From: Streptomyces spororaveus
GTDB taxonomy: Bacteria; Actinomycetota; Actinomycetes; Streptomycetales; Streptomycetaceae
NCBI RefSeq assembly: GCF_016755875.1
Contig: NZ_BNED01000005.1
Coordinates: 1,674,001 to 1,738,000 of the forward strand
Direction: 5' to 3'
DNA: 64,000 nt
Shown: positions 9,082 through 18,014 of the stretch, piece after piece
Numbering within the stretch: position 1 is the first letter of the stretch
How the letters are laid out: every line of letters starts with the position of its first letter
The notes under the pieces: generated by a model
The model's database searches: none
The model's input: only the letters and a program-made list of their open reading frames with translations
Told to the model about the DNA's origin: nothing
Program-made: the position numbers and the translations under genes

Positions 9082-10827
9082 ATGGGGACCGAGGGGGCGA
9101 ACGCCCGTGTGATCGCAGGGCGCTACCGGCTGGACGCCAAGCTCGGACGCGGTGGCATGGGCATCGTGTGGCGCGCCACCGACCAGTTGCTCGGCCGCCG
9201 CGTCGCCCTCAAGGAGGTCGCGCTCGACCCCGCGCTGTCCGAGGACGAGGCCCGGCACCAGCGTGAGCGCACGCTCCGCGAGGCACGGGCGGCCGCGCAG
9301 CTCAAGCACCCCCACATCATCGTGGTGCACGACATCGTCGAGGACGGCGGACTCCCTTACATCGTCATGGAACTGGTCGAGGGCGGATCCCTCGCCGACC
9401 GGATCTCCCGGACCGGCCCGGTGGACGTCGCCGAGGCGGCCAGGATCGGGATCGCGCTGGTCGGCGCCCTGCGCACGGCGCACGCGGCCGGAGTGCTGCA
9501 CCGGGACATCAAGCCGGCGAACGTGCTGCTGGAGGCTCCGGGCGGGCGTCCCGTGCTCACCGACTTCGGCATCGCGCAGGTGTCGGGCGCCACGACGCTG
9601 ACCACCACCGGATCCTTCGTCGGATCCCCCGAGTACACCGCGCCCGAGCGGATGTCGGGGCAGACGCCGGCCGGGCCCGAGGCCGATCTGTGGTCGCTGG
9701 GCGCCCTGCTGTGCGCGGCCCTCAGCGGCGCCTCGCCCTTCCGGCGGGACTCGCTCGGGGGGATCCTGCACGCGGTGGTCTTCGACGAGATCCGGCCGCC
9801 CGACGCGTGCGGCCCGCTGCTGCCCGTGGTGCGGGGGCTGCTGGAGCGCGATCCGGCGGAGCGGCTCGGAGCGGAACGGGCCGGGCAGATGCTGCGGGCC
9901 TGCGCGGAGGCTGCGGCGCACTACACCCCGACGCAGTCCGGCCCGACTGCCTCGGGCCCGAGGCAGTCGGGCCCGACCCCGCAGGACCCGGCCCGGCAGA
10001 CCCCGGCTCCGCAGGACCCCGCCCCGCCCGCGTCCGGCCCCGTCCCGCACGACCCGACGCCGCACGACCCGACGCGGACCGGCGCGGCCCCGGCGGCCCC
10101 GGCGTCCGCGCCGACGCCCGTATCGGCCCCCGTGCCCGCACCCGGCCCCGTACGCGCACCCGGGAAGCGGCGGCCCGGGGCGGCGCTGATCGCCGGTCTG
10201 CTGGTGGCGGCGATCGCCGGGGCCGGCGTGTCCGCCGCGCTGCTCATGAACAACGGCGACCACGGCGGGCGGACGTCGACGAGCGGGGCGGCCGGACGGC
10301 CGGACGCGCCCGCCTCCGCCACCTCCGCCGCCACCGGCGAGCGGGTCGACGCGGTCTCCCCCTCCTCCGACGGCAAGCCCGCGCCCGCCGGCTACCGCGT
10401 CGTCACCGATCCGGAGGGCTTCTCGCTCGCCGTGCCGCTCGGCTTCACCCGCAAGGTGGAAGGTCCGCGGATCTTCTACATGTCACCCGGTGAGACCTTC
10501 CGCATCGGCATCAAGGTGGCGGAGCCCGAGTCGGGCGGCCCGCTCGCCGTCCATCAGCGCGCCCACGCCAAGGGGCCGGGCACCAACCCCGGTTACCGTG
10601 ACGCCGAGGTCGTGACCACGTCCCGGAACGGCCTGCAGGCCGCCCTCTGGCTGTTCACCTGGGACGGCTTCTCGGCGGCCGAGGGCCCCCGGCACACCCG
10701 TGACCTGTGCTGGGAGGAGGACGGCCGCCTGTACGACGTGTGGGTCTCCTCGCCCGTCCGCCAGGGTGACGAGGCCCGGGGCTACTTCGACACCGCGGTG
10801 CGGACCTTCGTACGCACCGGAGGCTGA
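9082..10827 (+). CDS. transmembrane Ser/Thr protein kinase (PknB-like)
   Basis: Hanks-type kinase. The N-terminal catalytic domain (about residues 14-275) has the Gly loop GRGGMG, the ATP lysine in VALKEV (K44), the catalytic loop HRDIKPANVLL (D142) and DFG (161-163). A Pro/Gln/Ala-rich linker follows to about 365, then one membrane helix (LIAGLLVAAIAGAGVSAALL, about 369-388) and an outside domain of about 190 residues without PASTA repeats. I chose ATG 9082 over the in-frame ATG 9064, which would add six residues. The outside domain probably senses a ligand. The linker DNA holds a 34-bp perfect palindrome (9940-9973). Confidence 0.9.
   Translation: MGTEGANARVIAGRYRLDAKLGRGGMGIVWRATDQLLGRRVALKEVALDPALSEDEARHQRERTLREARAAAQLKHPHIIVVHDIVEDGGLPYIVMELVEGGSLADRISRTGPVDVAEAARIGIALVGALRTAHAAGVLHRDIKPANVLLEAPGGRPVLTDFGIAQVSGATTLTTTGSFVGSPEYTAPERMSGQTPAGPEADLWSLGALLCAALSGASPFRRDSLGGILHAVVFDEIRPPDACGPLLPVVRGLLERDPAERLGAERAGQMLRACAEAAAHYTPTQSGPTASGPRQSGPTPQDPARQTPAPQDPAPPASGPVPHDPTPHDPTRTGAAPAAPASAPTPVSAPVPAPGPVRAPGKRRPGAALIAGLLVAAIAGAGVSAALLMNNGDHGGRTSTSGAAGRPDAPASATSAATGERVDAVSPSSDGKPAPAGYRVVTDPEGFSLAVPLGFTRKVEGPRIFYMSPGETFRIGIKVAEPESGGPLAVHQRAHAKGPGTNPGYRDAEVVTTSRNGLQAALWLFTWDGFSAAEGPRHTRDLCWEEDGRLYDVWVSSPVRQGDEARGYFDTAVRTFVRTGG
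9940..9973. repeat. 34-bp perfect palindrome inside the kinase linker
   Basis: The 17 bases at 9940-9956 (beginning GGCCCGACTG) are the exact reverse complement of 9957-9973, with no spacer. It encodes part of the low-complexity linker of the kinase. It may be only a product of repeat expansion in GC-rich Pro/Gly codons, but a perfect 34-bp palindrome is long for that. Confidence 0.85.
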
Positions 10828-10968
10828 CCCCCTCCGCCGCGCCCCGGTTCACCCGGCAGGCGCAGCCCACCACAGCACCCGCCGCCGCCCCGCTCCATGA
10901 TCGGGGGAGCGGACCGGCGGACCCCTTCAGGGATGGTGGCGGATGGAACCGGACAGCCGAGGCACCCG

Positions 10969-12519
10969 TTGAGCACCGCGCCCCCGGCCCCTGCCGGTCC
11001 GGCTCCGGCCCCGGCCCCGCCCCCGGAGGAGCCCGCGGGCAAGGGGTTCGGCTTCCCGAGCGCCCTGACCGTGCTGGCCGTGGTCACGGTGGCGGTCTGG
11101 CTGCTGGCCTTCCTCGTCCCCGCGGGCCGGTACGACCGCAACGACAGCGGTGCCCCCGTCTCCGGCACCTACCACGAGGTGCCGGACACCCGGAGCTTCA
11201 CCGACCGGCTGAACGACCTCTTCCTCGCCCCCGTGAACGGCCTCTACGGCATCCGGGACGAGAAGACGGGCGAGGTCGGACCCGCCTTCAGCGGCGAGCT
11301 GTACGGCAGCGCGGGCGTCTTCCTCTTCGTCCTCGCCATCGGCGCGTTCATCACCGTCGTCTTCGCCACCGGCGCCCTCGACCGCGGCATCGCCCGCCTC
11401 GCCCACCGGCTGCGCGATCGCGGCACCCTGCTGATCGCCGCCGTGATGCTGGTCTTCTCCGTCCTCGGCACCGTGGAGGGTTTCGCGGAGGAGACCCTCG
11501 GCTTCTACGGTCTGCTGGTGCCCATGATGCTGGCCCTCGGCTACGACCGGATGGTCGCCGTCGGCTCGGCCATCCTGGGCGCGGGGATCGGTGTCCTGTG
11601 CTCCACCGTGAACCCCTTCGCGACCGGCGTGGCCTCGGCGGCCGCGGACATCTCGCTGGGCGACGGCATCGCGCTGCGCTTCGTGATGTGGGTGGTCCTG
11701 ACGGCCGTGACCATCCTCTACGTCGTCCGGTACGCGAAGCGCGTCGAGAAGGACCCGGCCCGGTCCGTGTGCGGCTTCCTCCCGGGCGACCGGGAGCAGA
11801 AGGCCACGGGGGCCGAGGAGACGGCTCCCGAACTCACCCGGCTGCACAAGCTGGTGCTGGTCCTGGTGACGCTGGTGTTCGGCTTCATGATCTTCTCGGT
11901 GGTCCCCTGGGCCGGTGCGCTCACCGGGGAGGCGGAGGCGACCCCGTACGCCTGGGAGCTGGGCTGGTCCTTCCCGGAGCTCTCGGCGCTGTTCCTGTGC
12001 GCCGCGGTGCTGGTGGGGCTGGTGGCACGGATGGGCGAAGCGAAGATCAGCGCCACGATCATCCAGGGTGCCGCCGACTTCATCTCCCCGGCCCTCGTCA
12101 TCATGCTGGCGCGCGGGGTCACCGTCATCATGAACAACTCGAGGATCACCGACACCGTCCTGCACTCCATCGAGGACGTGGTGACGGGCACCTCCTCCGC
12201 GCTCTTCGCGGTGATCGTCTTCCTGGTCAACCTCCCGCTGGCCTTCCTGATCCCCTCCACCTCCGGCCACGCCACCCTCGTCATGCCCATCCTGGCCCCG
12301 CTGGCCGACTTCGCGGGCGTCTCCCGCGCGCTGGCGGTGACGGCCTGGCAGTCGGCCAGCGGCTGGATGAACCTCTGGGTCCCCACCTCGGCCGTGACCA
12401 TCGGCGGTGTCGCCCTGGCCAAGGTCGGCTACGACAAGTACCTGCGCTTCGTCTGGCCCCTGCTGGCCATCCTCCTCGTGCTGATCTGCGGCTTCCTGGC
12501 GCTGGGCGCGGCGATGTGA
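10969..12519 (+). CDS. YfcC-family membrane carrier (C4-dicarboxylate/basic amino acid type)
   Basis: Secondary transporter of the YfcC/DcuC-like group with about twelve hydrophobic helices. Recognisable parts are LLAFLVPAGRYDRNDSG near the N terminus, GTVEGFAEETLGFYGLLVPMM, and near the end LPLAFLIPSTSGHATLVMP and ASGWMNLWVPTSAV, typical of this family. TTG 10969 has GAGG six bases upstream and gives 516 aa. Two in-frame ATGs (10897, 10933) lack a ribosome site but cannot be excluded. The substrate is not inferable; family members have been linked to arginine/ornithine or dicarboxylate exchange. It is preceded by a kinase gene and followed by a two-component pair, both on the same strand. 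Confidence 0.78.
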   Translation: MSTAPPAPAGPAPAPAPPPEEPAGKGFGFPSALTVLAVVTVAVWLLAFLVPAGRYDRNDSGAPVSGTYHEVPDTRSFTDRLNDLFLAPVNGLYGIRDEKTGEVGPAFSGELYGSAGVFLFVLAIGAFITVVFATGALDRGIARLAHRLRDRGTLLIAAVMLVFSVLGTVEGFAEETLGFYGLLVPMMLALGYDRMVAVGSAILGAGIGVLCSTVNPFATGVASAAADISLGDGIALRFVMWVVLTAVTILYVVRYAKRVEKDPARSVCGFLPGDREQKATGAEETAPELTRLHKLVLVLVTLVFGFMIFSVVPWAGALTGEAEATPYAWELGWSFPELSALFLCAAVLVGLVARMGEAKISATIIQGAADFISPALVIMLARGVTVIMNNSRITDTVLHSIEDVVTGTSSALFAVIVFLVNLPLAFLIPSTSGHATLVMPILAPLADFAGVSRALAVTAWQSASGWMNLWVPTSAVTIGGVALAKVGYDKYLRFVWPLLAILLVLICGFLALGAAM

Positions 12520-12582
12520 CGGACCGCCACCGCACCCCCTGACCGGCGGAACGCGTGCGGACACCCCTTAGTCTGGGGAGAC

Positions 12583-13908
12583 ATGTCCCGATCCGCGCCC
12601 CTCCCCGAACCGGCCGACTCCGAACCGGCCGGCCCCGCGCCCGTCACCGTCCTCGCCGCGATACGCCGGCCGCTGCGGTTCCTGGGCTCGTGGTGGCCCT
12701 GGCGGTGCTGGGCGTACCTGGGCAGCGGGTTCCTCATCGGCTATCCCGTACTGGTCGTCCTCGCCCTGCTCGTCGGGCTCGGGGTGGTGCTGGCGCTCGT
12801 CGGGATCGGACTGCTGCTCCTGCTGGGCGCCGTCGTCGCCGGGGTACCGCTGGGGGCGCTGGAGCGGTGGCGGCTGCGGTGCGTGGAGCCCGAGCCCGTA
12901 CCGGACCCGCACACCTCGCTGGCCGGAGCGGGGCCCGCGGCCTGGCTGCGAACGCGGCTGCGGGAACGGGCCACCTGGCGGGAGTTCGCGTACGCCGCCC
13001 TGCTCGGGCCGGCCTTCGGGGCGGCCGGGTTCGCCGTGATGACGCTGCTGGCCTTCTCCCTGATCCTCGTAGCGACCCCGGGGATCGTCTGGGCCATCGC
13101 CCCGGACCACGTGATGCTGATCCCCGGCCGGCCGGTCTCCGGGCCGCTGGAGGCCCTGGGCGGCACGGCCGTCGGACTGGCCGGGACGGTGCTGGCGGCG
13201 TACGCGGGCGCCCTGCTCGCCGGGGCCCAGGTGAAGACGGCCCGCCTGTTGCTCGGACCGCGGACGGAGACCGACCGGATCCTGGAGCTCACCCGCTCCC
13301 GGGTCCGCCTGGTCGATGCCTTCGAAGCCGAACGGCGGCGCATCGAACGGGACCTGCACGACGGCGCGCAGCAGCAGCTGGTCGCCCTCAGCATGACCCT
13401 GGGCCTCGCCGAGCTGGAACTGCGCGGGATCCCGCAGGCGACCGGAGCCGCCGACCTGGTGGCGCGCGGCCGCGGCGAGGCCAGGGTCGCGCTGGAGCAA
13501 CTGCGTGACCTGGTGCGGGGTATCCACCCGCAGGTCCTCACCGACCACGGGCTCGCGGCGGCCGTGGCCGAGGTGGCCCTGCGCCATCCCGTACCGGTGA
13601 CGGTGGACCTCGACGTGCCGCGGCTGGCCGAACCGGTCGAGGTCACCGCGTACTTCACGGTCACCGAAGCCCTCGCCAACGCGGCCAAGCACAGCGGTGC
13701 CTCGCGTGTCGCCGTCGTCGGTAAGGTCGAGGGTGACCGGCTCACTCTCACCGTCACCGACGACGGCCGCGGCGGCGCCGACCCGGGCGCGGGAGCGGGC
13801 CTGGCAGGACTCGCGGACAGGGTGGCGATGTTGAAGGGCAGGCTGGTGGTCTCCAGTCCGGTGGGCGGACCGACCCGGCTCCGGGTGGAGGTCCCGTGCT
13901 CCGGCTGA
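12583..13908 (+). CDS. NarL-type sensor histidine kinase
   Basis: Membrane-bound sensor kinase of the HisKA_3 class. Four hydrophobic helices in two pairs (about residues 45-90 and 140-222) form a putative sensor region. They are followed by the dimerisation/phosphoacceptor motif ERRRIERDLHDGAQQQL (His259) and an ATPase domain with EALANAAKHSGA (N box) and VTDDGRGG (G box). It lacks a large outside domain, so it probably senses the membrane or acts through a partner. Start ATG 12583 follows GGGGAG. The response regulator gene starts 13 bases before its stop, so the two are translationally coupled. Confidence 0.9.
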   Translation: MSRSAPLPEPADSEPAGPAPVTVLAAIRRPLRFLGSWWPWRCWAYLGSGFLIGYPVLVVLALLVGLGVVLALVGIGLLLLLGAVVAGVPLGALERWRLRCVEPEPVPDPHTSLAGAGPAAWLRTRLRERATWREFAYAALLGPAFGAAGFAVMTLLAFSLILVATPGIVWAIAPDHVMLIPGRPVSGPLEALGGTAVGLAGTVLAAYAGALLAGAQVKTARLLLGPRTETDRILELTRSRVRLVDAFEAERRRIERDLHDGAQQQLVALSMTLGLAELELRGIPQATGAADLVARGRGEARVALEQLRDLVRGIHPQVLTDHGLAAAVAEVALRHPVPVTVDLDVPRLAEPVEVTAYFTVTEALANAAKHSGASRVAVVGKVEGDRLTLTVTDDGRGGADPGAGAGLAGLADRVAMLKGRLVVSSPVGGPTRLRVEVPCSG

Positions 13909-14558
13909 TCCTCGCCGAGGACTCGGTACTGCTGCGCGCGGGGCTGACGGAACTCCTCACCCGCGGCGGTCACCAGGTCCTCGCCGCCGTCGGGAGCGCG
14001 GAGGAGCTGGTGCGGGCGGTGGAGGCGCAGCGGCCGGACGCCGTCGTGACCGACGTGCGGATGCCGCCGGGCTTCCGCGACGAGGGCCTGCGGGCCGCGC
14101 TCGAACTCCGCGCCCAGGACCCCTCGTTGCCCGTGCTCGTGCTCTCGCAGTACGTGGCCACGGCCTACGCGACGCAGCTGCTCACGGGCGCCTCGGCGGG
14201 CGGGCTGGGCTATCTCCTGAAGGACCGGGTCGGCGAGGTGGCCGAGTTCCTCGACGCCCTCCGGCAGGTCGCCGAGGGGCGTACGGTCATCGACCCGGAG
14301 GTGGTACGGGTCCTGCTCAGCCGGCAGTCCGAGGACCGGCCGCTGGCCCGGCTGACCCCGCGCGAGCGGGAGGTGCTGACCCTGATGGCCTCGGGCCTCA
14401 ACAACCAGGCCCTGGCGGCACGGCTGTTCATCACCGAGGCCGCCGTCGTCAAGCACGCGTCCAGCATCTTCATGAAGCTCGACCTGGACGCCACCGAGGG
14501 CAACCGCCGGGTGCTGGCGGTCCTGGCCCATCTTTCGGGCCAGGAGGCCGAGGCGTAG
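13896..14558 (+). CDS. LuxR/NarL-family response regulator
   Basis: Partner of the upstream histidine kinase. The receiver domain (1-120) has the acidic pair near ILAEDS, the phosphoacceptor Asp53 in VVTDVRMPP and Lys in YLLKDRVG. The LuxR-type helix-turn-helix spans about 150-210 (LTPREREVLTLMASGLNNQALA). GTG 13896 lies within the end of the kinase gene, with GGAGG just upstream. Target genes are not visible; the pair may regulate itself or the carrier gene before it. The C-terminal helix-turn-helix reads VVKHASSIFMKLDL, the usual form. Confidence 0.92.
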   Translation: MLRLILAEDSVLLRAGLTELLTRGGHQVLAAVGSAEELVRAVEAQRPDAVVTDVRMPPGFRDEGLRAALELRAQDPSLPVLVLSQYVATAYATQLLTGASAGGLGYLLKDRVGEVAEFLDALRQVAEGRTVIDPEVVRVLLSRQSEDRPLARLTPREREVLTLMASGLNNQALAARLFITEAAVVKHASSIFMKLDLDATEGNRRVLAVLAHLSGQEAEA

Positions 14559-14599
14559 GCCGGCACACGGTCACGGTCACGGGTTCACGGACTCACGCC

Positions 14600-15352
14600 T
14601 CAGGAGCAGGAGCGCACCGCGTCGTCCCAGGCGCCGGGGCTGCGGTAGTGGTTCGTGTGTCCCGCGGCGAGCACCTGGCGCAGCTCGGCGCGGTGCCGGG
14701 TGTCCGCCGGAAGGTCCAACCGGTCGAGGAGGGCCAGTGCGGCGGCCGGTTCCAGATCGCCGTACACATCGTGGAAACCCGCCCGGAGACCGCGGAAGAG
14801 GGCCGGGTGCAAGGCGGGCAGCCGTAGGGCGGTGCGGTACGTCGGCTCCTTCACGGACCAGGGCACCGGGCCCGAGCACTCCAGGACGCGACGGGCTCGC
14901 CGGAGCAGGGCTTGCGAAGGTTCGGCCACCACGTGCTCGATGTCGTTGCCGAGTACCTCGGCGAAGGCCGTCGCGGAGGTGGTGCGGTCCTCGAACCAGT
15001 CCACCCACAGTGAGTAGGTCACGGCCTCGACCTCCTTGTCCGCCTCCAGGCGTCGGCGGTAGCCGTCCCACAGGACGTCGGCGGGGAGGGGGCCCTCGGA
15101 GCTGTCGTCCGCGAACCGGATCTCGCAGGTGACCCAGTACTCGCCGAGGAGGTCCAGCAACCCGAAGGCCAGCCGCAGCTGGTCGGCGGTGTCCAGGTCC
15201 TCGGCGAACACGTCACCGGCCCAGGTGTGCGCCACGTCGTTGGCCGTGAGCAGCACGTCCGGCTTCTCGTGGCTCACCCACCCGTCGCGCACCTGGCCGA
15301 CGCCCTGTTCAGCCAGCCAACGCCGCGCCGCCTCCACCGCTCCACCGTCCAT
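14600..15352 (-). CDS. hypothetical protein, 250 aa
   Basis: Soluble protein with no motif I recognise. The N-terminal part (RRWLAEQGVGQVRDGWVSHE) resembles small immunity-like or SMI1-neighbour proteins only loosely. The rest is acidic and rich in Trp and Asp. No signal peptide or helix is present. Start ATG 15352; it converges on the response regulator gene (41 bases between stops) and lies 27 bases downstream of the kinase-MFS fusion gene on the same strand, so it may be its co-transcribed partner. Coding is supported by regular GC-rich third positions over the full length. Confidence 0.6.
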   Translation of the reverse strand: MDGGAVEAARRWLAEQGVGQVRDGWVSHEKPDVLLTANDVAHTWAGDVFAEDLDTADQLRLAFGLLDLLGEYWVTCEIRFADDSSEGPLPADVLWDGYRRRLEADKEVEAVTYSLWVDWFEDRTTSATAFAEVLGNDIEHVVAEPSQALLRRARRVLECSGPVPWSVKEPTYRTALRLPALHPALFRGLRAGFHDVYGDLEPAAALALLDRLDLPADTRHRAELRQVLAAGHTNHYRSPGAWDDAVRSCS

Positions 15353-15379
15353 CCGGAAAGTATGACAAGCGGCGCGACA

Positions 15380-17974
15380 TCAGAACGGGACGGCCTGGTT
15401 CGAGTCCCCCCGCCCGGCCCCGGACCGGATCAGGAGGGCGGCCGGGAGGGCGAGGAGCAGGAGGGCGCCGACCCCGCACCAGAGGGTGGTGGTGTAGGAG
15501 CCCATCAGCCGGGCGAACACGTCCGTGTCTTCCGAGACCTGCTCCATGCGGCTCACCAGGACGGTGCCGAGCACCGCCCCGCCGACCGACTGCCCCAGGT
15601 GGTGGGCCGCGCCGAGGGCCGCCGAGGCCGCGCCGGCGTGTTGCGGAGCCACCCCGGTGGTCGCGGTGGCGTAGAGCGGGACGAGGGCCAGGCCCAGGCC
15701 GACGCCGGTGAGGAGCATGCCGGGCAGCACCCCGGTCGCGTAGGTGGCCGCACCCCCCAGACTCGCCAGCAGGGCCAGCCCGAGAGCCGTGATCACCAGG
15801 CCCGGCAGGACGAGGGCACGCGGCGCGAGGCGGGGCAGCAGTCGGGCGGAGACCTGGGTCGCGGCCACGAGGGCCGCGGCGGCCAGCGGCAGGTGGGACG
15901 CCCCGGAGGCGGCCGGACCCTCGCCGCGGACCTGCTGGGCGAAGAAGCCCAGGACGGGGAAGAGGGCGACGACGGCGGCGCCGGTGACGAGGAGGGCCAG
16001 GAGGGAGGCGAGGCGGCTCCGGTCGGCCAGGACGTACGCCGGGAGCAGCGGGCGGGACGTTCTCGTCTGCCGCCACAGGAAGGCGGCGAGCAGCACGACG
16101 CCGCCCACGAGCGGCAGCAGGTTCCACGTGGCGGCCCAGCCTCCCGTCTGGACCTCGGCGAGGCCGTAGGACAGGGCGGCGGATCCCGCTGTGCCGAGGA
16201 GCACGCCGGGTCCGTCGAAGCGGGCGCCGGTGCGGCCGGGACGGTCGGGCAGCAGGGTGAGCGCGCCGATCAGGGCGAGTACGGCGAGCGGTACGACGGA
16301 CCACAGGGCCCAGCGCCACGCCAGGGTCTCGGCGAGCCATCCGCCCGTGAACACGCCCAGCGCGCTGCCGCCCGCGGCGACGGCCGCGTAGATCCCGAAG
16401 GCCCGGCCGCGTTCGCGGGGGTCGGTGAACGCGGTGGACACCAGGGACAGTGCGGCCGGGACGAGCAGGGCGGCGAAGGCGCCCTCCAGGGCGCGCGCGG
16501 CGATCAGCAGCCCGGAGGCGTCGGCCGCGCCGCCGAACACGGCGGCCGCCGCGAACCCGATCAGACCGGTCACCAGCATGCGCCGGGCCCCGAGCAGGTC
16601 GGCGAGGTGCCCGCCGAGCAGCAGCAGTCCGCCGAGGGCGACCGGGTAGGCGCTGAAGACCGGGCCCATGCCGCCGGCGCCGACGGCGAGGTCGGCATGG
16701 ATCTGCGGCCCCAGCAGGCTGAAGTGCGCCGCTTCGGCCAGCACCAGCAGTTGCGTCAGGGCAAGGACGGCGAGGCCCCACCACCGCCTGGGGTGCGGGG
16801 GTGCGGGAACGGACGGGTCGCCGGGGACCGGACCCGGGGGCGGGCCGAAGCCGTGCCCGGGGCCGAAGGGACCGGGGGTCGCGGGGGCGTACGCGGGTGG
16901 CGGAGGCGGAGTCCGGTACGGGGAGGCGTCCTGCCGGGACTGCGCCGGTACGAGGCGGGGATCCTGCTGCACGGCGGGTACTCCCCCGGCGGGTGCCCCG
17001 CCCCCGGCCGCCGCCCCGCCACCGGCGCCGTCGCCGGCCCCGCCCGCGGCCCCGCCGCCCGCTCCTACGGGCGACGCCGGGGCGTAGTCCAGCAACCGCG
17101 CCGCATGGCGGCCGAGTTCGGCCAGTACCGCGCCCGGCAGCCATTCCCCGGCGGCGTCCGCCGCCGTACGCGCTGCCACTTCCTCCGGGGTGGGCCGCTG
17201 GGCCGGGTCCTTGTGCAGGCACGCGCCGACGAGGTCGACCAGCGACTCCGGTACCCCGGTCAGGTCCGCCTCCTCCTCGGCGATCCGGAAGAGGTGGGCG
17301 TTCAGACCGGTGTCCCGGGCGCCGAAGAGCATGCGTCCCGTGGCCGCGTACACCAGGACCGCGCCGAGGCAGAAGACGTCGCTGGCGGGGCTCAGTTCGA
17401 GACCGCGGACCTGCTCCGGGGACATGAACCCCGGCGAACCGATCAGCATGCCGGTGCGGGTGTGCAGGCTGTCCCCGGTCAGGCTGTCCATCGCCCGAGC
17501 GATGCCGAAGTCGATGACGCGAGGCCCGTCGACGGTGACGAGCACGTTGGACGGCTTCAGGTCTCGGTGGATCAGGCCCGCCTCGTGCACGGCACGCAGG
17601 GCGAGGGCGAGCCGGTTGGCGAGGGTCCGTACCGAGTCCTCGGGCAGCGGACCGAACTGCCGGACGACCACGGTCTGCAGGTCGGGCCCCGGGATGTACT
17701 GGGTCGCCACCCAGGGCACGTCGGCCTCGGTGTCGGCGTCGAGCACCGCCGCCGTCCAGCTGCCGCCCACCCGCCGCGCGGCGGCCACCTCGCGGGCGAA
17801 CCTCCGGCGGAATTCGGGGTTCCCGGCGAACTCCGCCTGGACCACCTTCACGGCTACGGTACGACCGCCCTCGGAACGGCCCAGGTAGACCAGGCCCATG
17901 CCGCCCGCGCCCAGCCGGGCGATCAGGCGGTACGGTCCGATACGGTTCGGGTCTTCGGCGAGCAGCTGATCCAC
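15380..17974 (-). CDS. Ser/Thr protein kinase fused to an MFS transporter
   Basis: One 864-aa polypeptide. Residues 15-275 are a complete Hanks kinase: ARLGAGGMGLVYLG loop, VAVKVV lysine (K43), LIHRDLKPSNVL, VIDFGIARAMD, and activation segment GSPGFMSPEQVRG. A Pro/Gly/Ala linker runs from about 295 to 395. Residues 396 to the end hold about twelve to fourteen hydrophobic helices with MFS features (GGHLADLLGARR, ALEGAFAALLVPAALSLV, DPRERGRAFGIYAAVAAGGSALG), closest to DHA2 exporters. Start is GTG 17974 without a good ribosome site. No stop or frame change occurs between the halves. The natural reading is a transporter whose activity is set by its own kinase, or a kinase that uses the transporter as its sensor; neither is proven. 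Confidence 0.85.
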   Translation of the reverse strand: MDQLLAEDPNRIGPYRLIARLGAGGMGLVYLGRSEGGRTVAVKVVQAEFAGNPEFRRRFAREVAAARRVGGSWTAAVLDADTEADVPWVATQYIPGPDLQTVVVRQFGPLPEDSVRTLANRLALALRAVHEAGLIHRDLKPSNVLVTVDGPRVIDFGIARAMDSLTGDSLHTRTGMLIGSPGFMSPEQVRGLELSPASDVFCLGAVLVYAATGRMLFGARDTGLNAHLFRIAEEEADLTGVPESLVDLVGACLHKDPAQRPTPEEVAARTAADAAGEWLPGAVLAELGRHAARLLDYAPASPVGAGGGAAGGAGDGAGGGAAAGGGAPAGGVPAVQQDPRLVPAQSRQDASPYRTPPPPPAYAPATPGPFGPGHGFGPPPGPVPGDPSVPAPPHPRRWWGLAVLALTQLLVLAEAAHFSLLGPQIHADLAVGAGGMGPVFSAYPVALGGLLLLGGHLADLLGARRMLVTGLIGFAAAAVFGGAADASGLLIAARALEGAFAALLVPAALSLVSTAFTDPRERGRAFGIYAAVAAGGSALGVFTGGWLAETLAWRWALWSVVPLAVLALIGALTLLPDRPGRTGARFDGPGVLLGTAGSAALSYGLAEVQTGGWAATWNLLPLVGGVVLLAAFLWRQTRTSRPLLPAYVLADRSRLASLLALLVTGAAVVALFPVLGFFAQQVRGEGPAASGASHLPLAAAALVAATQVSARLLPRLAPRALVLPGLVITALGLALLASLGGAATYATGVLPGMLLTGVGLGLALVPLYATATTGVAPQHAGAASAALGAAHHLGQSVGGAVLGTVLVSRMEQVSEDTDVFARLMGSYTTTLWCGVGALLLLALPAALLIRSGAGRGDSNQAVPF

Positions 17975-18014
17975 GACCGGAACGATAGGGCAACTATCCG
18001 AAAGGCGGGGGCCG

